DNA of 64,000 bases. Origin: Exophiala sp. HKRS030 (lineage: Eukaryota; Ascomycota; Eurotiomycetes; Chaetothyriales; Herpotrichiellaceae). Below, piece after piece: positions 32,832-43,850 of this stretch. How positions within the stretch are numbered: position 1 is the first letter of the stretch; the number at the start of each line of letters is the position of its first letter. Under the pieces are notes generated by a model. That model saw only the letters and a program-made list of their open reading frames with translations, was not told the DNA's origin and did no database searches. Where the stretch lies: the NCBI GenBank assembly GCA_023897205.1, contig JAHWDD010000006.1:3720001-3784000 (forward strand), read 5' to 3'. The position numbers were made by a program, and so were the translations under genes.

Positions 32832-34246
32832 ATGGCTGAAGAGAACGTGCCCACAACATATTCAGGTATGTCGCGCCGACTGATAGCTCAATTCTTCTAT
32901 TCTCCCGAGTCCGCTTTCCTGCCCAATCCTTCACACCTCATCAACATCACCGTCGGTGATTAAAAAAAATCTCTACTACCACACTCCTGTACTGACCATC
33001 CCCACGCAGCGCCCGTCCATATTGGCGTGATTGGCGGCACTGGTCTCGACCATCTGCCGCACTTCACCAAAGCCGCGGTGCTCGACATTGACACGCCGTG
33101 GGGCAAGCCGTCGTCGCCGATCACGATTCTCGAACATCCATCACCAACAACAGGACAGCCGATCGCCATCGCCTTCATTGCCCGTCACGGCCTGTACCAC
33201 CAGTACCTACCGTCGGAGATCCCTGTGCGAGCCAACATCGCCGCGCTGCGCAAACTCGGCGTGCGTTCGCTCATTGCGTTCTCTGCCGCTGGCTCGCTTG
33301 CCGAGGAGGTCAAGCCTCGTGACTTCGTCGTCCCGGACCAGGCTATCGATCGCACAAAGGGTATTCGTCCGCATACGTTCTTCGAGGACGGCTTTGTTCT
33401 GCATGTCCCTTTTGCCGATCCCTTTGACAATCGCATCGGTGATGTCGTGCGGAAATGTGGTCATAGTCTGGAGGGTGATGGGGTCGTGTTGCATGATAAG
33501 GGGACTTTGATTGTTATGGGTATGTACTGATTTCCAATATTCTTTGTCATTTCTTGATCACTGGGTTATACGCGATCATGTTGATTATAGTACTGACGTT
33601 GAGTCCCCTGGATGGGCATGTACAGAGGGTCCTCAGTTCAGTACCCGTGCTGAATCAAATATGTATCGTTCATGGGGTGGGACTATCATCAACATGTCTA
33701 CACTCCCAGAAGCCAAACTCGCCGCCGAGGCTGAGATCGCGTATCAGGTCATCATCATGAGTACTGATTACGATGTAAGTCTGTTCCATCCTCCATCGCT
33801 AGCTACCTTGAACCCCATCGAGAAAGCCCAAATCCATCGCCCACCTTCCATACCTTTCTCAAATATCTGCTGTGCACACTCTCGTCCCCATCTCATCCCC
33901 ACTGCCTACCACCACCTTCCACCTTCCACCTCTCCTCTCCTCTCCTCTCCTCTCCTCTCCATTCTAACCACCCTCTTTCCAACACCAGTGCTGGCACGAC
34001 TCCGGCGACGTGACAGTCGAAATGGTCATGGGCCACATGCGGGCCAACGCCGTCAACGCCCGCCGCTTCATCGCCGCCGTCCTAGACGAGCTGTCCAAGG
34101 AAGAACACTCGGATCTCGTGCAGGCCACCCATCTCGCTGGACAGCGCAAGTTCGGCATTTCCACATACCCTGCGGGACGAAGTAAGGCCGCGCTGGAGAA
34201 ACTGGAGTGGTTGTTCCCGGGGTATTTCGAGGGCCCGGACGCTTAG
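32832..34246 (+). CDS. MEU1: S-methyl-5'-thioadenosine phosphorylase
   Basis: Four exons: 32832-32865, 33010-33519, 33626-33774 and 33989-34246; the introns start GTATGT, GTATGT and GTAAGT. The product is 316 residues and begins [31 protein letters not shown] and FIARHG are the phosphate-binding elements; [21 protein letters not shown] and [12 protein letters not shown] with [16 protein letters not shown] form the purine and sugar pocket of the PNP/MTAP family. The enzyme splits MTA into adenine and methylthioribose-1-phosphate in methionine salvage (Meu1 in yeast). Intron 3 (214 bases) holds a (TCTCC)6 repeat. Every splice keeps the family frame and there is no frame break. An ORF call would show only fragments. 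Confidence 0.92.
33931..33960 (+). repeat. (TCTCC)6 microsatellite in MTAP intron 3
   Basis: Six exact copies of TCTCC lie about 28 bases before the acceptor, so they also extend the polypyrimidine tract. Confidence 0.9.
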
Positions 34247-34645
34247 ATGGTGGTGAGAATTTGGTGTGTAGGTTTTTTCTCGTGTTGGTGTTTGTGGTTG
34301 TGTTTGTGCAGAGAGGTGAGATGTGAGAGGTGAATGAATGGACATGGAAGAATTTTGGATCGATTGTCAAATCAGGCTGACTGACTGACCGAATGACCGA
34401 CTGACTAACGTCTTGTCTTGAGATGGTACATACTCTTCCTGGTATGGCGACCTGTTGAAGATCGAGGAACAAGAATTATAGACGGGTGTGCTAGACATTT
34501 TTTAAAGACAGAAAAAAAAGGAGACACGAGAATTGTGATATGGATTCATGACAGATTTCGAACAATTCCTGCGTATACATGTTACACATAGCAGCTTGTC
34601 TACCCGTTTCGGGCTCACCCTTTAGAGATGATTCGACGCAAAAAG

Positions 34646-34669
34646 ATCATGCATGCATGCATGCATGAT
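34646..34669. repeat. 24-base perfect palindrome, (ATGC)n, followed by (TCTG)n
   Basis: The stretch reads the same on both strands: ATC, then repeated ATGC, then GAT. About ten bases later, at 34679-34697, comes TGTC repeated. It lies 400 bases after the MTA phosphorylase stop and could form a cruciform. Confidence 0.85.
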
Positions 34670-35057
34670 TTTGTCCATGTCTGTCTGTCTGTCTGTCGAT
34701 ATCTGCCGAAACGATATCCTTTCGACAATCGGGTATGACGAAGCTGGCAGAACGTGGAAAAGCTTGACCCCCGGAGATATCTGTGCAAGACCGCTTATTT
34801 CCCGAACCTGGCTTGATGAGTAGAGGACGACTCGGGAAGGAACGGAAAGGCGATGAATTGCCTAGTTCTCATGCTCCGATCTGCCTGGTCCACACCATAT
34901 ATATTCCTTTGTATGTCGCTAGGCTTTCCAATCCGATCTGTGTAACTGTGTATGGTGTTAGTCGGTCAACCATCAAAGACTGGTGCGGTGCATGGCTATA
35001 GGGAGTGAGAATGCACTTGAGCATGCACACTAACGGCGTATTTTGAGAGCGTACTGG

Positions 35058-35342
35058 TTACTGGCGAAGAACTCGCCTTCCATCGATGATCCGCGTATAT
35101 GACCAAGTCTGGTCCCTGGAGGGTCCTAGGACTTGGATGTATGCCTGGCCGATTGATCGACGGTCCATGATTTCGAGGTAGGCGATGTCGGCGTGGAGGC
35201 ACGGACCTGCCAGTATACGTTTTCTGCATCGCTTGTCATGTCGGTGGATTAACGTGAGTCCGGCACAGGCAGGTCTTTCAGAGATATAGGTCTTCTGATG
35301 TACTTGCCACTGCAAATACACGAAGCTGCTCATGGCTGTCAT
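35058..35342 (-). CDS. Possible small protein, 94 residues, unknown
   Basis: The ATG at 35340-35342 on the reverse strand opens 94 codons. The second half has a codon pattern like that of real genes here, with C-ending codons in a row (for example CTC CAC GCC GAC ATC GCC TAC CTC). The protein starts MTAMSSFVYLQWQVHQKTYI; it is basic, has five cysteine or histidine residues in the middle, and has no membrane segment. I recognise no family. Directly upstream another ORF (35569-35339) overlaps it in a frame that one missing base would join, so a longer broken gene is possible. No promoter element is evident. Confidence 0.35.
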   Translation of the reverse strand: MTAMSSFVYLQWQVHQKTYISERPACAGLTLIHRHDKRCRKRILAGPCLHADIAYLEIMDRRSIGQAYIQVLGPSRDQTWSYTRIIDGRRVLRQ

Positions 35343-38300
35343 GGCTGTGTTCGTGATGTTTCGGGCTGCAGTGAAGGGTTGAGGCTTGAGACTGCGTCTT
35401 TCATGGTCCTGTATTCGTATGGCAATGAGAGATGATGCTGCACAAAGGCAATTATCACAAACTCAGGTGGTGGCCGTGTGGTGGACGAGGAGGAGCAGGA
35501 GGCATCAAAGGCCCTAAGAAGCCCCTGAGGACTACCATGGTGCCGGATGTGCGCCGAAGCTGTCAACAATGGGATGCATATGTCGATGCCTCAACATCCC
35601 TAGGTACTGAGGCTTGGGATATACCTGGTGATTTGGATCTCAAATGCATTAATTGGGGCTCAGCCTGTGTAGCTGGTGGGAACGCATGAGAGGTGAGGCT
35701 ATAGTGAAACCATCATGTGATTGCCGCTCTGCTTACCTTAGTAACCCGAGATTGACGATTCTGCAGATGTGATCAAGGTAAGGGATCAGATCCTCCCACA
35801 CGACACAGGGCCGTGACATGTATCGTTACGACTTAAAACAGCATTCAAGAGAATGGTAAAATGGAAAATGTGGCTCATAGAACTGTTTTGCCTTTTGTTA
35901 GTCGTCACAAAGGCCAGTGATCATCCAAATGGTGATGACTCCAGGGATAAACCTTTCTAATCACAAGACTTTGAGTCTCATCACGGAACGATGGAGGAGC
36001 TCAGCATAGATGAGTGCTGGGTTGGCACAAAATACCACAGAATCAGACAAGATCGCGTTCCCCGACAACAATTGATACACGCGGTCTTGCAAAATAAGAT
36101 GAATCCTTACCTGCTCACAATGACTTGAAGAAGTCTTGGACTGAAGTGTACTGACAGAGTAGAACTTCATCCACGAGGAAAACAACAAACCTGAGGCACC
36201 ATTCAGTCTTCCCCTTCATCCACCCAATGCATATCACGCCCTTGCATAGATTCGTGCAAGTGGAGCTGTGATTAGAGATACATCAGAACAACGACATTCG
36301 CACCGGGTACGGTGTGTCATCAACTGCACTTTTGGGAGGAGATATGCACTGTCAACAATGTTGACGAGCTCTGGATGACACTCGTCACATCGACGATCTC
36401 AAAGAATTGATGGTAGAGTATCTGACAGGAGATTGCGGTATGAGCAGATCATGTTTTCCAATCTTCGATGCAATATTCTGCAGGCAATGATGACAATGAT
36501 GTGAGGTCAGCGGCGACGAAAGTGACAATCCTCCCAGCGGAAGTCGCCGTATGTCAAGGGTCGAATGAAGTCAGCGGCTTGATTAACACAGCAACTGCTG
36601 GTCCAAGTCTCTTGAACATAGACAATTTTGTAGAACGGCTCCACGATGCTGATAGAGCGTTTACAACAACGCCTCGTCACCAACCGCCGCCAATGCGACA
36701 AACGGGAATCTGTGCTGATATCAGGATAGCAATAAAAAGCATCAAAAGTGATGTCATGTGTTCCAAGTATCTGGTCAAGTGAGGTGATAGAACGGAGATT
36801 TGATGAACAGGAAGAGTAGGTCAATTTAAGAAAAATCCTGATCTACAGCATCTGGGATGATCGATGCAAGGGCAAAGGCGAGATCCACGGGAAGAAATGT
36901 GTCGATGGCCGTAGGTGGCCGCGGCTCAAGGGTTCACAGTCCAGAGTCCACCGACTCGTGCCACGACATCCTTGTCGCGACTAAAATTGGGCTGTGGCGA
37001 ACTATCATGAAGTGGCCGTATTGTGGCCGTGCTTGACGGAGACTGTTGGTCATGTCTCTTGGGTCCAAGTGTGCAAGTCTGCATTCCATGAACTATCGTG
37101 GTTTTTTGAGACCCTGAAATCTCTGAAGGTGGACAGTCAGGTGCAAACAACTGCCCGGCATCACATTGGAATCAATATTCTTGCCCATAGGCAGTGACGT
37201 AGTGATTGGCGACAACACCCAAGACAACAAATGTCAAAAGTCCCGAGTTTCCGATATTATTGACCTAGATGTCGTAGTTTTATGGGTCTTGTGTTGATAA
37301 GAGATGCAGTAATCGTAAAAGTAGAATTGTGATGAAGGAGAAAGCGGAGTGGAGCGGCGACCAACATCCAAAGTTGGCATTGTGTGGATCACGTGCGGAC
37401 GTAGCATTGTCGTGTAGCGCGTTGTTTATGTTTGGCCTTGGCGTCACGTCTTTCCCACAACATTCAACCCACGACGGCACATGGAATGAGGGGCATCAAA
37501 GCAAAGTCCAAGCTGAACAACGGAAGCGTCTTCCAGCAAGCTTTCGATTCATGCAACAAAGCAAGGCTATCAAAGACCCAAGACCCATCATTACCTCATG
37601 TTTCACCGCTCTTTCGATCTCTCTCCATACGGAGTACATCAAAGATACCACCTGAAAAGATGATTTGACTTTGCTAACCGCTGATGCAAGGCAAATCTTA
37701 CGTCGGAAGAGGTTGAGAAACACCGGTTTGACGTACAGCATCTCGAGCTCTCGGTCGGTACATGACCCTGACGAAGGCATTTCTGCCTCAGGGACCACTC
37801 ACAGCTGTCAAATGTCCGCGGGCGTTACAGTGGGCGGGGTACGGGTCGATGGTCAGTTGACTCAAGAATCAAGATCCTGGGAGTGCGTGCTGGTTAGAGC
37901 ATTTGCCGGAAACCTGAAGACGTCAAATCAACTAACTAGGTAGTTAGCGGTTTGCAGAAAGTTTGCTCGTTTTCCTCGCAACCCTCGTCATCGAGATCCT
38001 GCTAGTTCAGGCTTAGCTTTTTCCAATTGTGTCACGACAGAAGCGAGGCTGATCAGACGGTCATCTTTCGGCCCGGTCATCTGTTGCAGACGACGGCCAT
38101 GGCCCTCAGCCGAAAAAAGATAAACATGGCCACACAGAAATACCAAGTGGGCCACAAAACATCGGTCTCGCTGTCTTGACGTACGGAGTAGAATGCCTCA
38201 CAACTCGCGAGTGATTTATTTCAAAATGCCGAAACGTGGTGAGGAAAGAAACGAGTGTGGTCGACGGCGTGCCGCTGACTAGAGCTCCCTGCCATGCTCA

Positions 38301-41300
38301 GTCCAAGAACGTGGGGGAACATGGGTAGCGGGTCGACGGATGAAGCGAGAATAGCCATGGATGCTAGTGTGAAACAAGAAGCTCCTTGAAAATTGATAGG
38401 GAATGGATGTGTGAGGTACTACGAACTAACTAGTAGTGGGCTGACCAAGCCTAGACACGTACATACGTACTATGCTCTGCATGAACGGAAAGAAATTCGC
38501 GGAACAAGGTCCAAGGGCTTCTTCTTCCGTACTTGTTCAGTACCGATGATCAATGTCTTGCATGATTAATTGCTACTCCGGAGTACTGCAGTCTGCTATG
38601 GAGTAATGAGTATGTACCAAGTAGGCCAAGTCAAGTTCGGGGTGCATGCGGAAAAAGTCAGTATTTGTTTTCTACCACACGTTGGTCGTTGGTCGACGCG
38701 GTGTATCCATCGAGAAAAGCCACAACCGAAGATGTGAAGCGTCTAAGGCCTGCACTATGCTCGATCAAAAGATTGGCCCCCCAATCAAGGCGATAAGACT
38801 GATTGCAATGGCGCAATTATTGGGCCGAGAACAGGCATGAAGTACGGAGGTGTTCCTTTTTGGAGCTGGATGAGATGATTACCTAGGTGCCCAGGTATTC
38901 ACACAGCCTCAAGGAGGTGCTTTTGTTCCGAATGATCTCCTGGACGAGCACGTTGTTTGCGCGAGAGAAAAGCGTTGGAAATGCCGACATGTCAGGTCTC
39001 AGATACTCGGAACGGGGGCATATTAATGATCTAGGTCTGAGCTCGGAAGATGATTTCTCTGTGCTGATGTGACAATGGACAAGCACACAAGATAGGCACA
39101 TAGGATAGGAGCAGTAGACGGATTATTGTCGTGGGCATTGAGTCGTGACGGACCATAGTTCACAGGTAGAACGCCTCATTTCCGCACGCGCCGCAACCAT
39201 GAGCGGGAGGGTGGCACTGGTGGATAATGTTATTGAAGAAGAGTCTGAGAGTCTCGTCTGGGCTCTGAAGGCTGCATGATGACATCGGGAACAGCAGATC
39301 AGTTGAAGCGATGGCTCTATTCCTGGCGTTTTGCGGGTAGATGGCTCGACAAGATGGAGACGAGAGCGAGGTCGATGGGCTCAAGTCGGTTATCGCACAG
39401 GGCAACCTCGCGTCAGGCTCGTGAAGATCCTGGTCACATCACACTTTGGACTGGTGGACGGGCACGATGGTGGACTAAATCCTACAGCTGAGGTCGAGAA
39501 GAAGAGGTTTAGTTTACTAATTACCAGGATAAGAGGACTAATTGACGAACCATGTTTGACGCTGCACCTCATTCAGACGGTGGCCACCATCACCCGGGCT
39601 CAAGTTGGGATGCTAAGCGGGCTTCTTCAAGCATGACAGGCACCTAGGGAGTAGACAGGCACCTACGGGTAAATGAAATGTGAAGGAGGCTGAGAAGACT
39701 TTCCGGGCCAAGGTTCTGCGTGTTGGGTCGCCTGAGTCTCAAGATATGTCAATTTAGGGTTGGCTCAAACTCAGCCAGAAACCCACCAGAGGTACAAGAG
39801 ACAAGGAGATTGATTGACGCGAGTCGATGGTAAGAAGAAAGCAGATCGAAGAGGATGGGATAGAGCGTTTCAAGTCAGTACGACTGAGATACGAAGTAGT
39901 CCGTACGCGATCCATCATTGTCGACTTTCTTTTCAATGTTGAAGCGAAACTTGGTAGATTTCAGGAACAGCTTTCACGCGTGGCTGATGGCTTGAACAAG
40001 CGACACCTGAGCGGGCATTTAGCGGGAAGCAGGTAGCGGATAGGCTTGATTCTTCAAGGTGTTGGCGCCGATGAGGAAGCCCCGAGGTTCCAAAGCCCCA
40101 AAGGCCCAAGGCCCCCAAGGCTTTGGTTGGTGGTTGGTGGGGTAGGGCGTGTGATGGACCATGGATTCCACTAGGCGTACGTCAAGCCCCGATTGAAAGG
40201 AATTGTCCAAGCTTGAATGGAACCTGAATGGCACCTGAATGGGTACTACGGAGCTACAGTACCAATGAGTACGTAGAGTCTAGGTGCCACCTAGCTCCTC
40301 CCAGGTCGCCTCGGCCCTGAGGCATCGAGGCCAAAGCCATTGGCCAGTGGGTCCCAGGCACGCCAGGATAGGTGCCAGTAGGTGCCAGGCGCTTGAACAG
40401 ACCAAGCGAGCCGGGCAGGAAAAGGTCTGTGTGACATTTCGACACTGTTCTGTGCAGATGGTGCTTTAAAGGTCAAGGCCCTTAAGCCCCGTCCCTGGGC
40501 TCTTTGGCACTTTGGGCATGTCGCTGTCAGAGGCTACAGAGGCTACCCACCCGTCACCTACATTTCTAACCTTGGCCCTGGAAGCTTGTCCACTTTTCAT
40601 GGTTCCCAGAAGAATCAATAATTAATTCATCGGCATTGACATGGCACTCATGGTCAAGACTCACAACTCACGATTCACGACTCAACCGTGGAGGGACTGT
40701 AACTTCTGGGCGGAGACATACCTAGCTAGAGCCTAGTCGTTGGTAGCTCGAAGCTAGTGGCTGCTGTACCTACCTTAGCCTGTAACTCGAAAGTATGCAA
40801 GGCCCTGGCCCTCGCCTTTACTGGGCCTTCAGGTGTCATTGGCACTTGGGACTCAGGGCTCCTTAGGCTAGGCTTTAGCACCAGAGTAACAAGTCCTCCA
40901 CCTCTCCTCATTGGCAGTTTCTTGCCGCACTACTACACGATTCACCAGCCAACCAACATCTCCACATGGCTAATCGTCGCTGTGACCGATGAGCCCGTAA
41001 AATCGATTGACTCCATTTAGCCCCAGACCTGGGCAGTACGTAGGACTCCGTAGGTACTGTAGTCTGTACCTAGGGTAGTCACCTCACCTAGTTAGTAGTA
41101 AGGAGGACGTTAGGAAAGTACTTCTCAAGTCTACCGAGTAAGTTGCCTTCACATTGACGGTTTCGTGCTAACTCGCGTACTTGGTTGGTTCGGTGGGTTC
41201 CATCTTCTGACAACCAACTGCAGTCTTGCAGGTGCCAGCTTTTTCTGCACTTTCCACTCAGGCGCTTCCTACTGTGTACCTACTTTCCGCTGCGCTGCTT

Positions 41301-41321
41301 GTTGCCCGGCCTTGGTCGGCG

Positions 41322-41480
41322 TTCCTCCTGCTCCTCCTGCTCCTCCTGCTACTCCTCATCGGCCCTCCTCTGCTCCTCATCCTCCTACGTCGCTTCTCCA
41401 AGTCACAACGAGTAAAGCCCCAATGCTGCCCAGCAACAACATCCACCATCACCGTCACCACCACTACCACCACTACCACA
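41322..41480 (+). repeat. CTCCTG and ACC trinucleotide-rich tracts
   Basis: CTCCTG-type repeats at about 41322-41352 and CAC/ACC/ACT repeats at about 41437-41480. They give a spurious 178-codon ORF of leucine and threonine runs. They lie in the leader or promoter of Cdc25. Confidence 0.8.
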
Positions 41481-42044
41481 CCTTGCTCTTCTCTTAAACC
41501 TCCTCTCCCTCCTCCCTCCTCCTTCTTCAGGCCATTGAGCTGCAAGGTCAAGGTCAACTCTTTCGGCGAGGAAGACCTTTTCCCAATCCTCGTGGTCCAC
41601 CCTCCACCCACCGACTACCACACAGACATAGACACAGACACTTCACAGGGACTCGCTAGCAGCACGCCACAAAGAGCACAACCACCGCCGCCAACATCAT
41701 CTTGCACCCAGACCATATACTGTTCTTCAGTCGTTACAGAGTGTCCACCTCCAAGATCATGATTGCTTGATCCCTGCGTGACTTTGTCTCCTCACCCTCC
41801 AAGCCATTGACAAGCACGGGCCTGTCACGACAGAACTTTCTTCTCTTACCCGGCTGCCCACCAACGACTCCGCCGTCAACTGGCCCTTTCAGCCTCCACG
41901 GCCTAATAAGACTGCTTCTATCATATCACACTACAACTCAATTGCTCTTAAGGTCGGGCGTCTCACGAAGATCCTGTCGGGAGATCGTCTGCTGCAACAA
42001 GTCTTGGACACGGTCAGTTTGTGGAGGTTGCAAGACTCAATATC

Positions 42045-43850
42045 ATGACCATGATAGAGGCTTCTTCACCACTCGCGGCTATGCAGTCTAACCCCTTCAT
42101 CGGCCATTGTGGTGCCTTCGCAGTCGATGGTCGACCGTCGTATACGGCCTTTGCTGGCCAGCCTTTCGCTTCCAACAGTTTCAATTTTAGAGATTTGTCT
42201 ATGAAGAGAACAATCCAGAGACCACCAGACTACTTCAGCATGAGACCTGTTAGAGGCTCCTCTCCTACCGCCAGTCTTGCCGCCGACCTCTCACAAAACT
42301 TCCATATCGACCAGAGGTATGCAAGTTCCGCCGTCAATCTATCTTACGTCTGCTAAAAACTGCTATAGTCCTCAGCTTCCTACTCCTCGCAGATCCCTTT
42401 TCTCGACTCATTTGGATAGTCAACGTAAGAGCAGCCAGCCTTTTGAGTCAAGACATGATTGATACTTATCCACGATTCAGGACTGATAACCACTCCTCCC
42501 ATACCCTCATCTTCGCCAGGATGTCAGGACGCAATGGACATGGACCTCTCACCACTGCCTCACAAGACTCCTTTCACTGTCATCGAGCAGCAACTTCAAT
42601 CCCCGACCCCAGAGCTCACCCCATTGACGACTCGGCTTACTCAATACTATCACCTCCCTCCATAGTCGCCGCAGATTCCCTTCAGATCAATCTCCCGACG
42701 GATAAGAGGAAGTCTGGCCTTTTGAGACCATGCTTGACCCGAGTTAAAGGCCACAGCACTGGGAGCGTGCCTCAGAAGCCAGCTCCCGAATCTCAACTTC
42801 CTCCCTTCAAGTTCGGCAACTACTCGACCAAGCCTGCCACATCGTCATCCTTATCGTTGTCAGAAATCTTCGCTGATTCACCTACTTCCGATAAGAAATC
42901 ACCTCGCCTTCCATCTGCTGCTTTAGTCCCTCCCGTAGTCGAGGATCTCTCGCTTTCTCTGGACCTTCTTCCCGTAATGCCTCCCCATGGGTGGTCACCT
43001 AAGAAAGACCTCCAATCCACTTGTCAGACCACGCAAGCAATTTCGACGCTCTCTGAGCATGTTTGAGCACCCCGAAGATGTTATGAAGCAAGAGAAAGAT
43101 CGCATGAGTCCTGCTCCTGCCTTGCTTCCATCCATCATGGATGTCGAAGTTCCCTACATGCCTCAATTGCCACATTTTCAAGCCGACGGAGAAGCTGGAG
43201 CTCTTCCGCGGATCACAAAAGAGACCATGGTCGAAATTCTCGATGGAAACTACAACTCCTTGTATGAGAAACTCGTCATTGTTGACTGCAGATTCGAATA
43301 CGAATATGAAGGGGGTCATATTAGCGGTGCTGTGAACTTCAATGACAAGGACAAACTGTCCGCTCAGCTCTTTGATGTAGAGCCTACCTCAAAAGCTCTC
43401 CTGATTTTTCACTGCGAATATTCGGCTCATCGTGCACCATTGATGGCAAAATTCATTCGAAACAAAGATCGAGCAGTAAATGCAGATCGTTACCCTGCTC
43501 TCACTTATCCTGAAGCATACATCCTTGATGGCGGCTATAGTACGTTCTTCAAAGACCACCAAGATCGTTGCTATCCTCAAAATTACGTCGAGATGGATGC
43601 CAAGGAACATGTTAGGGATTGTGAGCGTGGCCTGGGAAAGGTCAAGCAACGTTCCAAACTTGTCCGAGCCCAAACCTTTGCATTTGGCCAACATTCACCT
43701 TCTATTGATTCGAGTCCTACAGCCATGGGTCGAAGTCGTATGGACAGCGACATGGACCTCGACATGGGCCTGGAGTATACACCGGTACCCGCTTTGCGAT
43801 CTGGTTTCGACATGCTTCGAGGACGCAATCAACGAATGCTTTCCTATTAG
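42045..43850 (+). CDS. nimT: M-phase inducer phosphatase Cdc25 (NimT), frame broken twice
   Basis: Three exons: 42045-42316, 42369-42424 and 42520-43850, with introns GTATGC...TATAG and GTAAGA...CGCCAG. The N-terminus reads MTMIEASSPLAAMQSNPF; SPQLPTPRRSLFST and MDMDLSPLPHKTPF are likely CDK or Polo target sites. The C-terminal rhodanese-type domain has LVIVDCRFEYEYEGGHISGA and the active-site loop HCEYSAHRAP (Cys-X5-Arg), with ILDGGYSTFF after it. The enzyme removes inhibitory phosphate from Cdk1 at mitotic entry. The frame shifts near 42619-42622 (one C missing, after PTPELTP) and again near 42983-42986, before GGHLRKTSNP, where one C too many or two missing would fit. With both repaired the protein is about 552 residues. 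The start could also be the ATG at 42051. Confidence 0.88.

Larger units (their letters stand above)
34247..42044. other. Gene-poor region
   Basis: 7.8 kb with only one weakly supported ORF (35058-35342). Copies of the two recurrent 9-mers lie at 37628, 37931, 38182, 38425 and 41088; TACTCCGGAGTA is at 38574-38585. Unique-looking AT-rich and GC-rich stretches alternate. No transposon protein is seen. An ORF of 104 codons at 36468-36782 has nothing to support it. The last 900 bases are the pyrimidine-rich, microsatellite-bearing leader and promoter of Cdc25. Confidence 0.5.

Noticed and set aside
36468..36782. A 104-codon open frame in the gene-poor region
   Set aside because: There is no codon bias, motif, promoter element or family to support it.
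41226..41762. A 178-codon open frame with leucine and threonine runs
   Set aside because: It is made by CTCCTG and ACC repeats and has no domain; it lies in the leader region of Cdc25.
42443..42519. Start of a 207-codon open frame inside the Cdc25 region
   Set aside because: These bases are a Cdc25 intron (GTAAGA...CGCCAG). Only the later part of that frame is real, reached by a frame change.
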